DNA from: Streptococcus gordonii
GTDB taxonomy: Bacteria > Bacillota > Bacilli > Lactobacillales > Streptococcaceae
Direction of reading: 5' to 3'
DNA: 64,000 nt
Assembly: GCF_001553855.1 (NCBI RefSeq)
Contig: NZ_LQWV01000012.1
Coordinates: forward strand, 514,152-578,151
In this document: positions 1 to 7,640 of the stretch, piece by piece
Position numbering within the stretch: position 1 is the stretch's first letter
Layout of the letters: each line of letters starts with the position of its first letter
Position numbers and translations under genes: made by a program
The notes under the pieces: generated by a model
What the model saw: the letters and a program-made list of their open reading frames with translations, nothing else
Told to the model about the DNA's origin: nothing
Databases searched by the model: none

Positions 1-212
1 TAACAGGTCTTAAGACAATCAACAATCAAGTTCTTTACTTCGGTCAAGATGGTAAGCAGGTCAAGGGCCAAGTTGTCTATGTTGATGGTGCTGAACGATA
101 CTTCGATCCGAAGTCAGGTGATATGGTTCGCAACAAATGGATTCGTCTAGAAGACGGAACCTGGATGTACTTTGACCGAAATGGTAGAGGCAGACGCTTT
201 GGTAGAAACTAA
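1..212 (+). CDS. Glucosyltransferase (glucansucrase), C-terminal fragment
   Basis: The frame starting at base 3 is open from the window edge to a TAA at 210-212, giving about 69 residues. They contain aromatic/Gly repeat units such as VLYFGQDGKQVKGQ, AERYFDPKSGDMVRNKWI and TWMYFDRNGRGRR. This is the glucan-binding (YG/GW-type) repeat pattern at the C-terminus of secreted streptococcal glucosyltransferases, which make glucan from sucrose. The catalytic domain lies outside the window. A choline-binding protein has related repeats, but the RNKWIRLEDGTWMYFDRNGRG ending is more typical of Gtf enzymes. The gene is followed by a strong terminator. Confidence 0.8.
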   Translation, partial: TGLKTINNQVLYFGQDGKQVKGQVVYVDGAERYFDPKSGDMVRNKWIRLEDGTWMYFDRNGRGRRFGRN

Positions 213-265
213 TCATGAAAGAGTATAAGCTAAATGTAACTTGAGCTTTTAGCTTTCCGATACTC

Positions 266-307
266 AAAAAAAAACGATAACTCCTTATTTGGAAGTTGTC
301 GTTTTTT
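266..307. terminator. Bidirectional rho-independent terminator
   Basis: The stem AAAACGATAACTCC pairs with GGAAGTTGTCGTTTT around a TTATTT loop. It has an A-run on the left and a T-run on the right, so it can stop the glucosyltransferase transcript (+) and the MFS transcript (-). Confidence 0.85.
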
Positions 308-369
308 ACTGTCTAAAATAAGACTGCTTTTAACTCAAAGTCAATAGAATTGCATTCATCGGATTTATT

Positions 370-1599
370 TTATCTCTTTCTTTTTTCAATAGATAAGAGC
401 AGAGCGATTACGCCGATAAAGCTGAAGATTAGCCAGCTAGCATTCATATTCCAAAGAGCTAGACTGGAGAAAATCATAGTTCCCAGAGGAACGGAGAAGG
501 AAAAGAGCAAACTTAGAAAGCTGGACGTCTGAGCGAGAACATCGGAAGGTAGCTTACTTAGCAAGAGGGTGTTGATTTTGGGATTGATCTTGCCGGAAGC
601 ATAAGCAAGAAAAAATCCAAAAATAATACCGACGAAAACGGGCAGATGTAAGAAGTTGCTGATAGCAAGCAGAATCATCATAACAGCGGCCCATATGATG
701 AGCTGATTTAGTGATAGACGGCTGAAGTAATCGTTGGGAGTCAAACTAGCAATGATCATAGCTAGGACAAGCGTCGTCTGAAGAATCAAGAGCGACTGGC
801 TAAAAGATAGATGAAAGATGGGGTTGTCTAGCAAATAGAGATTATAAAGTGCTATAAGAGAACCTGCCATAGCGTTAATGACCAAGATTTGAGCCAGCAA
901 CTTGAGAAAGTTGTTAGAGCCCTCCTGCTCAAAGATGAGTTTAGAAGATGTATACATTTTTTTCAGTTCTTCCTTGAGAGGAGGTTTATTCTCAGAAATG
1001 GTTACCGGATCATGGGTCAATCGACGTCGGACTAGATAGAGGGTAGTAGAGGAGAGTAGGAAGGTTAAAGAATTGACTAAAGCTACTAGGAAAAAGTTTT
1101 GCTGGCTGATCGCTAAGAGCCAAACTCCTAAAGCCTGACCAGCTAGACTACAAAGAAAACTGATAAGCTGGGTAAAGGAGAAGGCCTCCATTAGATCTTG
1201 CTCGGGAATGTTCTTTTTCAAAATTGGCATTTGCAGACCACTTCGATAGTCGCTGATAATATCAGAAAGAATATTCATGAAGCAGACCACTGAAAAGGCT
1301 AGATATGAGCTAGAGCGAGTCATAAAGGCGACAAGAACAAATAGCAGGGCTTGTACATAACCAAAATGAATCAGCCAGCGAGCTTTATGGATGGTCTTAT
1401 CTGCTTTGATGCCGACGAAAATAGTAAAGAAGGTCGGAACCAGGACAATAAAATTAGCAACAGCAATAGCAAACTTGGGGCTAGGCATGCTGGAGGCAAA
1501 TACAACAAAAACAATATTGAAAATAGAAGCTCCCAGGGTGTTGAAGATTCGGGAGAGGCTAATAAAAGCAAATAATTTATTCCGTAAGGCAAGTTTCAT
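370..1599 (-). CDS. MFS family transporter
   Basis: This 409-residue protein is highly hydrophobic, with about 12 predicted membrane helices. A long loop around residues 185-215 (VRRRLTHDPVTISENKPPLKEELKK) separates two halves, the usual Major Facilitator layout. The start at 1599 is chosen because AAAGGAGATTTTT lies directly upstream; an in-frame ATG at 1641 has no ribosome site. The substrate cannot be read from sequence; relatives are mostly drug or small-molecule exporters. A strong promoter with tandem repeats lies upstream at 1677-1749, and a divergently acting Rgg-type regulator gene is next door on the same strand, which suggests the regulator controls it. Confidence 0.8.
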   Translation of the reverse strand: MKLALRNKLFAFISLSRIFNTLGASIFNIVFVVFASSMPSPKFAIAVANFIVLVPTFFTIFVGIKADKTIHKARWLIHFGYVQALLFVLVAFMTRSSSYLAFSVVCFMNILSDIISDYRSGLQMPILKKNIPEQDLMEAFSFTQLISFLCSLAGQALGVWLLAISQQNFFLVALVNSLTFLLSSTTLYLVRRRLTHDPVTISENKPPLKEELKKMYTSSKLIFEQEGSNNFLKLLAQILVINAMAGSLIALYNLYLLDNPIFHLSFSQSLLILQTTLVLAMIIASLTPNDYFSRLSLNQLIIWAAVMMILLAISNFLHLPVFVGIIFGFFLAYASGKINPKINTLLLSKLPSDVLAQTSSFLSLLFSFSVPLGTMIFSSLALWNMNASWLIFSFIGVIALLLSIEKRKR

Positions 1600-1676
1600 A
1601 AAAATCTCCTTTGGTAATGAATAGCTTGAAAGATTTTTCAAAAATAGTCAATAACTACAAGGCCTTGATAGTTTTG

Positions 1677-1704
1677 ATTATAGCAGGAAAAGTCTTGGTT
1701 TCAA
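1677..1704 (-). promoter_or_regulatory. Promoter of the MFS gene
   Basis: Read on the minus strand: -35 TTGAAA (1704-1699), 16-bp spacer, -10 TATAAT (1682-1677), with an extended TG one base before the -10. It is the only near-consensus promoter between the regulator and the MFS start. Confidence 0.8.
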
Positions 1705-1716
1705 TAGCTTTTCCGC

Positions 1717-1749
1717 AAGTGGTCAAGTCTCCTAGGTAAGTGGTCAGGT
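1717..1749 (-). promoter_or_regulatory. Tandem direct repeats upstream of -35 (putative activator site)
   Basis: On the minus strand TGACCACTT occurs twice with 12 bases between copies, a 21-bp period (two helical turns). The proximal copy ends 12 bp before the -35 box. A weaker related half (AGTCACTT) lies at about 1755-1763. This spacing is the classic layout for an activator binding one face of DNA. The cognate protein is inferred, not shown; the adjacent Rgg regulator or a LytTR-type regulator are the candidates. Confidence 0.55.
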
Positions 1750-1881
1750 TCTAAAAGTGACTTGCGAGTGCTCTTTCTAGTTTTAGTATAAAATAAAAGA
1801 TTTAAGAAGCAAAAAATGTTGCATATATTCAACGGATTTGATGGAAGTTATTGAAATTAGTAAGCTAGGGATCGTCTAGTA

Positions 1882-1931
1882 TCAAAAAATCTCCACTTTT
1901 CAACTCAAAATCGTCGAGTTTAAAAGTGGAG
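1882..1931 (-). terminator. Terminator of the Rgg-type gene
   Basis: On the minus strand CTCCACTTTTAAACTC pairs with GAGTTGAAAAGTGGAG, followed by ATTTTTTG. It is a long, nearly perfect stem just past the regulator stop codon, and it insulates the MFS promoter from read-through. Confidence 0.85.
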
Positions 1932-1938
1932 GTTCGTT

Positions 1939-2808
1939 TTATTTACTATATTTTTGAAAAGCAGCTTCAAGAGCTTCTTGGTAGTAGTCGGCGCTATGCT
2001 GGCAGTTTAAGATTTGGAAAATATCGACTGCTTGCTTCATTTGAGCGAATCCTTCTTTCTTTTGTCCTTTCAAACAAGCTAACTCTCCCTGAGCAAAGAG
2101 ATAGACAATTCGAAAGTAAGTCTCATTTTCTTCATAAAAGTGTCGCTCGATTACTTGTTGAAAAAAGTCTGCATGGGTGATATTTTCCTGACTGATGGCT
2201 AGAAGATAGCCATTTAAAAAAGTGGTATGCAAGGTGTTGCGATTGTTGGCAAATAAGGCTGTAAAATCATTTCTTGAGAGGATTTCTTTGGTGTATTGGG
2301 AAAACAAGTCTAGAGATAAAACCGGAGTGCAGATAGAAAAAAGCTTCAGTTCATAGCGACCCCAAATATCAACTGAAAAGAGATAATCATGGAGGAAATC
2401 TAGCTCGTCTGGACTAGCTTTTTCAGATTCCTTGAGGGCACAGAGGTAGGCCTTTACAATCAGGCGCTCAACCCAATCATTTGCCTCTTTAGAATTTTGA
2501 CTAATTTTTTTCTTCTCTAGATAGAGTTCTTCTAATAAGTCATGCTGATTAGCTTGGAGTAGATCTTGAATGTGACTTAGGAGTTCCTTGTGAGAATGAT
2601 GATCCTGGATGCCAGCTGCAACTGTAAATTCTTCTGTTTCTGTGTGAATGGCGCTGAGGGCACTGAAAAGTTTCTGAGCTGATAGCTCGCTCTGCCCATT
2701 TTCAAAGCGTGAAAGCATGGACTTTGAGAATTCTCCGCCAGTGGCTTCAGATAAAGAGATGTGCCTTGCCTCTCGAAAAAACCTAAAAACTTGTCCTAGT
2801 GGTGTCAT
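1939..2808 (-). CDS. Rgg/GadR/MutR family transcriptional regulator
   Basis: The protein has 289 residues. An N-terminal helix-turn-helix of the XRE type (about residues 4-60, with LSEATGGEFSKSMLSRFENGQSELS) is followed by an all-helical C-terminal domain, the standard Rgg architecture of about 285 residues. Many Rgg proteins respond to short secreted peptides, and others (RopB, the gtf-linked Rgg) activate neighbours. The start is supported by AAGGAGGG seven bases upstream. No obvious peptide-pheromone gene was seen next to it. The likely target is the MFS gene downstream, or the glucosyltransferase; both are inferences. Confidence 0.85.
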   Translation of the reverse strand: MTPLGQVFRFFREARHISLSEATGGEFSKSMLSRFENGQSELSAQKLFSALSAIHTETEEFTVAAGIQDHHSHKELLSHIQDLLQANQHDLLEELYLEKKKISQNSKEANDWVERLIVKAYLCALKESEKASPDELDFLHDYLFSVDIWGRYELKLFSICTPVLSLDLFSQYTKEILSRNDFTALFANNRNTLHTTFLNGYLLAISQENITHADFFQQVIERHFYEENETYFRIVYLFAQGELACLKGQKKEGFAQMKQAVDIFQILNCQHSADYYQEALEAAFQKYSK

Positions 2809-2829
2809 TGTCTTCCCTCCTTACAATTT

Positions 2830-2838
2830 ATTATAACA
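2830..2838 (-). promoter_or_regulatory. Extended -10 promoter of the Rgg-type gene
   Basis: Minus strand reads TGTTATAAT, an extended -10 about 22 bp before the start codon. No good -35 box is visible at the right distance. Confidence 0.6.
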
Positions 2839-2872
2839 AAATAATTTTCAACAACAGCGGAGCGCTTAAACA

Positions 2873-2881
2873 TGATATAAT
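2873..2881 (+). promoter_or_regulatory. Extended -10 promoter of yceD
   Basis: TGATATAAT sits 26 bp before the yceD start, divergent from the Rgg-type promoter. The surrounding GCTTAAACATGATA is also present in front of gnd. Confidence 0.65.
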
Positions 2882-2906
2882 AAAAGAAAAAAACAAAGAG
2901 GAACTT

Positions 2907-3437
2907 ATGTTAAATATACAAGAAATTCGCAAAAATCCAGATGGTTTGGCTTTTGAAAAGAAGCTAGACTTGGCTGAAGAATTAAAAGAACGCAATGCTG
3001 AGATTTTAGACGTTCAGGATATTGTTGCTAGTGGTAGAGCCCAGTATGAGGATGGACTCTATTTCTTAGATTATGAACTTTCTTATACCATTACATTGGC
3101 TTCTAGTCGCAGTATGGAACCCGTAGAGAGGAAAGAGTCTTATCTGGTTAATGAAATTTTCATGGAAGATGGACAAGTCGCTTCTCAGGAAATGATTGAT
3201 CAGGATCTGGTGCTTCCCATTGAAAATGGTGAGATAAATGTTGCAGAAAGTGTAGCGGACAATATCCTTTTGAATATTCCCCTAAAAGTTTTGACAGCTG
3301 CTGAAGAAGCTGGCTCAGACTTGCCAACAGGAAGAGATTGGCAGGTTATGACAGAGGATGATTATCAGAAGTACCAAGCAGAAAAAAAAGAAGAGAATAG
3401 TCCATTTGCAGGCTTGCAAGGTCTTTTTGATGAATGA
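2907..3437 (+). CDS. DUF177/YceD family protein
   Basis: The protein has 176 residues when started at the ATG preceded by AAAGAGGAACTT; an upstream extension to 2799 overlaps the divergent gene and has no ribosome site. The sequence LVLPIENGEINVAESVADN followed by ILLNIPLKVLT is characteristic of the YceD (DUF177) family. The family is linked to ribosomal large-subunit or 23S rRNA maturation in bacteria and plants and is often next to rpmF; here rpmF is absent. The family call is firm; the function is inferred from relatives. Confidence 0.8.
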   Translation: MLNIQEIRKNPDGLAFEKKLDLAEELKERNAEILDVQDIVASGRAQYEDGLYFLDYELSYTITLASSRSMEPVERKESYLVNEIFMEDGQVASQEMIDQDLVLPIENGEINVAESVADNILLNIPLKVLTAAEEAGSDLPTGRDWQVMTEDDYQKYQAEKKEENSPFAGLQGLFDE

Positions 3438-3461
3438 GGGATAAAATTTTCTAGAAAAAAA

Positions 3462-3489
3462 TTGGAAATAAAAGATAATTTGGTATACT
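3462..3489 (+). promoter_or_regulatory. Promoter of the flotillin gene
   Basis: TTGGAA, 16-bp spacer, TATACT, about 50 bp before the start codon. Confidence 0.7.
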
Positions 3490-3539
3490 AAGATAATAAA
3501 ATAAATTGGACAAGTTTTCTTGTCGAAAAAGGAGTTATT

Positions 3540-5021
3540 ATGGATACATTTTTCTTTCCAACTTGGCTAATCCTAGGTGCAATTGTTTTGGTTATTGTAC
3601 TTGTTCTTTTGGCTAAGGGATATGTCAATGCTCGACCAAATGAAGTAGTCGTCATCACAGGGCTTCGCAAACAACGCCATTTGCGAGGTAAAGCTGGGTT
3701 TATGATTCCTTTTGTTGAACAGCGCTCTTATCTGGATATTGAGCAATTCTCAACAGATGTTCGTACATCTGAGGCGGTGCCAACTCTAGACTTCATTAAT
3801 GTGCGAGCTGATGCAGCTGTGAAGCTGAAAATCGGAACGACTGACGAAATGATTGCCCGTGCGGCAGAAAACTTCCTTAATTGGAATACAACTGATATTT
3901 CTAACTCTGTTCAAGATGTCTTGGAAGGAAATCTTCGGGAAGTAATTGGTCAGATGGAATTACGTAAGATGGTCAATGACCGCCAGGAATTTGCCTCAAA
4001 AGTGCAGGACAACGTAGCTCCTGATTTGGCAAAAATGGGCTTGGAAGTCATTGCCTTTACCGTTCAGTCTTTCTCTGACGAGGGTGGCGTGATTGATAAC
4101 CTCGGTATTGAAAATGTCGAAACCATCAAAAAAGATGCCTTAATTGCAAAGGCCAAAGCGGAACGTGAGCGCAAGGAAGTAGAAGCTGAGCAAGACAAAT
4201 TGGCTAACGACAAGCGGGTAGCGGCTGACTTGGAAATTGCTCAAAAGCAAAATGAGTTGAAATTGAAGCAAGCAGCCCTCAAGCAGGAAGCGGATATTGC
4301 TCAAGCTAAGGCTGATGCAGCCAAAGGGATTGAGGCAGAGATTCAGCGTCGTGAGCAAGAACGTGTGGCTGCTGAAGCTAATATCATGAAGCAAGAGAAG
4401 GAAGCTGAAGTCAAGGAACGTGAAGTTAAGGTCCGCGAGCAAGAACTGGATGCTAACATCCGCAAACAGGCTGAGGCAGAAAAATACTCTCGTCAACAAG
4501 CAGCAGAAGCGCAATTGATTGAGCGTCAACGTCAAGCTGAAGCAGAACTTTTTGAAACTCAAAAAGAAGCAGAAGCTCGCAAGGCTCAAGCCGAGGCTGA
4601 AAAATTTGCACAATTGCAAGAAGCTGAAGCCATTGAAGCCAAGGGACGTGCTGAAGCGGAGGCTATTCGTCTTAAGCTGGAAGCAGAGGCTCAAGGTTTG
4701 GATAAAAAAGCAGAAGCCATGAAGAAGATGCAGGAAGCTGCCATTACTGAGATGATTGTAGACAAACTGCCAGAAATTGCCCGTGCTGTAGCAGAGCCGC
4801 TTACTAAAGTGGACAAAATCACCATGTATGGTGAAGGCAATGCTTCTAAGATGGTTGGTGATATCATGCAGAGTATTGACCAAGTGTCGCAAGGTGCAGG
4901 CTTCGACATCCGTCAACTCTTAGCAGGAGCTCTTGGTGTTAATATGACTGTCAACAAGCTTAAACAAGATGAACAGCCAGTGATTGAAGCTAAAGAAATT
5001 ACGACTGATGACAAGAAATAA
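3540..5021 (+). CDS. Flotillin / SPFH domain protein
   Basis: The protein has 493 residues. One N-terminal membrane segment (about residues 8-26) is followed by an SPFH/band-7 domain (about 30-200), then a long charged coiled coil rich in Ala, Glu and Lys (about 200-400) and a short C-terminal tail. This is the FloT/YqiK layout. Flotillins scaffold membrane microdomains and affect fluidity and the placement of membrane complexes. AAGGAG lies seven bases before the ATG. The gene has its own promoter and terminator, so it appears monocistronic. The coiled-coil codon bias generates long spurious open frames in other registers. Confidence 0.9.
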   Translation: MDTFFFPTWLILGAIVLVIVLVLLAKGYVNARPNEVVVITGLRKQRHLRGKAGFMIPFVEQRSYLDIEQFSTDVRTSEAVPTLDFINVRADAAVKLKIGTTDEMIARAAENFLNWNTTDISNSVQDVLEGNLREVIGQMELRKMVNDRQEFASKVQDNVAPDLAKMGLEVIAFTVQSFSDEGGVIDNLGIENVETIKKDALIAKAKAERERKEVEAEQDKLANDKRVAADLEIAQKQNELKLKQAALKQEADIAQAKADAAKGIEAEIQRREQERVAAEANIMKQEKEAEVKEREVKVREQELDANIRKQAEAEKYSRQQAAEAQLIERQRQAEAELFETQKEAEARKAQAEAEKFAQLQEAEAIEAKGRAEAEAIRLKLEAEAQGLDKKAEAMKKMQEAAITEMIVDKLPEIARAVAEPLTKVDKITMYGEGNASKMVGDIMQSIDQVSQGAGFDIRQLLAGALGVNMTVNKLKQDEQPVIEAKEITTDDKK

Positions 5022-5028
5022 AAAATGA

Positions 5029-5059
5029 TTAGGATGAGGCTCGCCTTCATCCTATTTTT
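5029..5059 (+). terminator. Terminator of the flotillin gene
   Basis: TAGGATGAGGC pairs with GCCTTCATCCTA around a short loop, followed by TTTTT. Confidence 0.85.
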
Positions 5060-5120
5060 CCCCAAGAGATTTTCTTCTTCGAACATTTCAAGATAAATTC
5101 TTTATTTTATAGCTTAAACA

Positions 5121-5129
5121 TGATAAAAT
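5121..5129 (+). promoter_or_regulatory. Extended -10 promoter of gnd
   Basis: TGATAAAAT lies 28 bp before the gnd start. The flanking GCTTAAACATGATA matches the yceD promoter base for base. No good -35 is seen. Confidence 0.6.
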
Positions 5130-5156
5130 AAAACAAACTAACTATAGGAGAAAAAA

Positions 5157-6581
5157 ATGACTAAAGCAAATTTTGGTGTTGTTGGTATGGCCGTTATGGG
5201 TCGTAACCTTGCTCTCAATATTGAATCTCGTGGCTATACAGTAGCCATCTACAATCGTTCAGCAAATAAAACAGAAGATGTAATTGCTTGCCATCCAGAA
5301 AAGAACTTTGTGCCAAGCTATGACGTTGAAAGCTTTGTAAACTCAATCGAAAAACCTCGCCGTATCATGCTCATGGTTCAAGCTGGACCTGGTACAGATG
5401 CGACTATCCAAGCACTTCTTCCTCACTTGGATAAAGGTGATATCTTGATTGACGGAGGAAACACTTTCTATAAAGATACTATCCGTCGTAACGAAGAGTT
5501 AGCAAACTCAGGCATCAACTTTATCGGTACAGGTGTCTCTGGTGGTGAAAAAGGTGCCCTCGAAGGCCCTTCTATCATGCCTGGTGGACAAAAAGAAGCT
5601 TATGAATTGGTAGCAGATGTTCTCGAAGAAATCTCTGCTAAAGCACCAGAAGATGGTAAACCATGTGTGACTTACATCGGTCCTGATGGAGCGGGTCACT
5701 ATGTGAAAATGGTCCACAACGGTATCGAGTATGGTGATATGCAATTGATCGCAGAAAGTTACGACCTCATGCAACACTTGCTTGGCCTTTCTGCAGAAGA
5801 CATGGCTGAAATCTTTACTGAGTGGAACAAGGGCGAGCTTGATAGCTACTTGATCGAAATCACTGCTGATATCTTGAGCCGTAAAGACGATGAAGGCCAA
5901 GAGGGGCCAATCGTAGACTATATCCTTGATGCTGCAGGTAACAAGGGAACTGGTAAATGGACTAGCCAATCAGCACTTGACTTAGGCGTGCCATTGTCAC
6001 TCATTACGGAGTCTGTGTTTGCCCGCTATATTTCAGCTTACAAAGAAGAACGTGTACACGCCAGCAAAGTACTTCCAAAACCAGCTACATTCAAATTTGA
6101 AGGAGATAAGGCTGAGTTGATCGAAAAGATCCGTCAAGCTCTATACTTCTCAAAAATCATTTCTTATGCACAAGGTTTTGCGCAATTGCGTGTGGCTTCT
6201 CGTGAAAACAATTGGAACCTACCGTTTGCGGATATCGCTTCTATCTGGCGCGATGGCTGTATCATCCGTTCACGTTTCTTGCAAAAGATTACAGATGCTT
6301 ACAACCGTGATGCTGACTTAGCTAACTTGCTTTTGGATGAATACTTCCTTGATGTAACTGCTAAATATCAACAATCTGTGCGTGATATCGTAGCTCTTGC
6401 TGTTCAAGCTGGTGTACCAGTACCAACTTTCTCAGCAGCCATTACTTACTTTGATAGCTATCGTTCAGCAGATCTACCTGCTAACTTGATCCAAGCACAA
6501 CGTGACTACTTTGGAGCACACACATATCAGCGTAAAGACAAAGAAGGTACTTTCCACTATTCTTGGTACGACGAAAAATAG
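5157..6581 (+). CDS. gnd: 6-phosphogluconate dehydrogenase (decarboxylating)
   Basis: Oxidises 6-phosphogluconate to ribulose 5-phosphate with NADP+ in the pentose phosphate pathway. The 474-residue length is normal. Visible motifs: the Rossmann start [20 protein letters not shown], the substrate motif [22 protein letters not shown], and [13 protein letters not shown] around the catalytic Lys. The ribosome site is TAGGAG. It is followed after 12 bp by ritR with no terminator between, so the two are probably co-transcribed. Confidence 0.97.
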   Translation: MTKANFGVVGMAVMGRNLALNIESRGYTVAIYNRSANKTEDVIACHPEKNFVPSYDVESFVNSIEKPRRIMLMVQAGPGTDATIQALLPHLDKGDILIDGGNTFYKDTIRRNEELANSGINFIGTGVSGGEKGALEGPSIMPGGQKEAYELVADVLEEISAKAPEDGKPCVTYIGPDGAGHYVKMVHNGIEYGDMQLIAESYDLMQHLLGLSAEDMAEIFTEWNKGELDSYLIEITADILSRKDDEGQEGPIVDYILDAAGNKGTGKWTSQSALDLGVPLSLITESVFARYISAYKEERVHASKVLPKPATFKFEGDKAELIEKIRQALYFSKIISYAQGFAQLRVASRENNWNLPFADIASIWRDGCIIRSRFLQKITDAYNRDADLANLLLDEYFLDVTAKYQQSVRDIVALAVQAGVPVPTFSAAITYFDSYRSADLPANLIQAQRDYFGAHTYQRKDKEGTFHYSWYDEK

Positions 6582-6593
6582 GACGATAGGTCA

Positions 6594-7283
6594 ATGGCGA
6601 AGCGGATTTTATTAGTTGAAAATGAAAAGAATCTAGCACGATTTATCATGCTGGAATTACAAAAGGAAAGTTATCAAGTAGACCTAGCGGAAACAGGCCA
6701 AGAGGGACTAGCTCTAGCAAAGGAAAACGATTATGATTTACTTTTACTAAATAATCAGTTTGCTGATGGAACAGCCTTTGCCTTTGCTCAACAATTGAGT
6801 TTATTAAAACCTGCTGCAGTTATCATTGTAATGGTGAGTCGAGAGGAAATTGCGGATTCGGCTGAAGAGATTCAGCAGTTTGCAGTTTCTTATATGGTAA
6901 AACCCTTTATTATCAGTGATTTGGTTGATAAGATATCCGCTATTTTTCGTGGGCGGGATTTTATCGATCAGAGATGTAGCCAGTTAAAAGTCCCTACTGC
7001 TTATCGAAATCTGCGGGTTGATTTGAAAAATCATACGGTTTATCGAGGGGATGAAATTATTGCTTTGACGAGACGAGAGTACGATTTACTAGTGACTCTA
7101 ATGAGCAGTAATAAGGTGATGAGTCGTGAGCAACTGTTAGACCGAGTGTGGAAATATGAAAGTGCATCTGAAACGAATATAGTGGATGTATATATTCGCT
7201 ATCTCCGCAGTAAAATCGATCTTCCAGGTCAAGAAAGTTATATTAAAACCGTTCGTGGAATTGGTTATTCCATGCAGGGTTAA
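6594..7283 (+). CDS. ritR: RitR-like orphan response regulator (OmpR family)
   Basis: The 229-residue protein has a receiver domain (1-120) and an OmpR-type winged helix (about 135-228, ending SYIKTVRGIGYSMQ). The phospho-acceptor position is Asn53 rather than Asp (LLLLNNQF), and there is a Cys at 128 in the linker (DQRCSQL). Both are hallmarks of pneumococcal RitR, which represses iron uptake and senses peroxide through that Cys rather than through a histidine kinase. No kinase gene is adjacent. It follows gnd by 12 bp, linking redox/iron control to an NADPH-producing enzyme. Confidence 0.88.
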   Translation: MAKRILLVENEKNLARFIMLELQKESYQVDLAETGQEGLALAKENDYDLLLLNNQFADGTAFAFAQQLSLLKPAAVIIVMVSREEIADSAEEIQQFAVSYMVKPFIISDLVDKISAIFRGRDFIDQRCSQLKVPTAYRNLRVDLKNHTVYRGDEIIALTRREYDLLVTLMSSNKVMSREQLLDRVWKYESASETNIVDVYIRYLRSKIDLPGQESYIKTVRGIGYSMQG

Positions 7284-7287
7284 TCTA

Positions 7288-7323
7288 TAAAAACTCTAAT
7301 TCTTTGAGAATTGGAGTTTTTTA
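7288..7323 (+). terminator. Terminator of gnd-ritR
   Basis: AAAACTCTAATTCT pairs with AGAATTGGAGTTTT around a TTG loop, ending in a T-run. Confidence 0.88.
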
Positions 7324-7391
7324 TATGATTTTTAGTCAAAATTAGCTCAATTCACGCAATCGTTTGCTCAAAATCTATAGATGGTGTTTAC

Positions 7392-7420
7392 TTGTTGAAA
7401 GACAAAAAAGAAGATAAAAT
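7392..7420 (+). promoter_or_regulatory. Possible upstream promoter in the ptsG leader region
   Basis: The 357-bp gap before ptsG holds, besides the ritR terminator, a TTGTTG-17 bp-TAAAAT promoter. A 20-codon open frame starts at 7431, only about four bases past the expected start of transcription. A degenerate cre-like GCAATCGTTTGC lies at 7356-7367. Whether this makes a long ptsG leader, a small RNA or nothing is unknown. Confidence 0.35.
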
Positions 7421-7554
7421 CTATATTATTATGTTGACTCTAGGCCTTATACAGCCTGATAAATTAACTCTTTTTCGAGTAAGTGAAAATTAAGGTAGAA
7501 AAAGTGATAATAAAAGAGGAAATAATAAAAATTAAAATTTTTTTATGAAAACCC

Positions 7555-7582
7555 TTTACAAAATTAAAAAAAGTGATAAAAT
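7555..7582 (+). promoter_or_regulatory. Main promoter of the PTS gene
   Basis: TTTACA, 16-bp spacer, TAAAAT. Confidence 0.8.
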
Positions 7583-7593
7583 AGTAGTGTGCA

Positions 7594-7609
7594 ATGCAAA
7601 CGATTTCAT
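7594..7609 (+). promoter_or_regulatory. cre site (CcpA operator)
   Basis: ATGCAAACGATTTCAT matches the cre consensus WTGNNANCGNTNNCAW at every defined position. It begins 11 bases past the -10, just downstream of the predicted transcription start, where CcpA would block initiation or elongation. Confidence 0.88.
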
Positions 7610-7640
7610 ATAAAAGTTTGTAAAAAAGAAGGAGGTCTGG

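Noticed and set aside
3441..3461. CodY box before the flotillin promoter (TTTTCTAGAAAA palindrome)
   Set aside because: It has four mismatches to the 15-base CodY consensus, too weak to claim.
4140..4916. 258-residue open frame antisense to the flotillin gene
   Set aside because: It is a shadow of the Glu/Ala/Lys coiled-coil codon bias; it has no ribosome site, and the encoded Leu/Phe/Cys-rich sequence is not protein-like.
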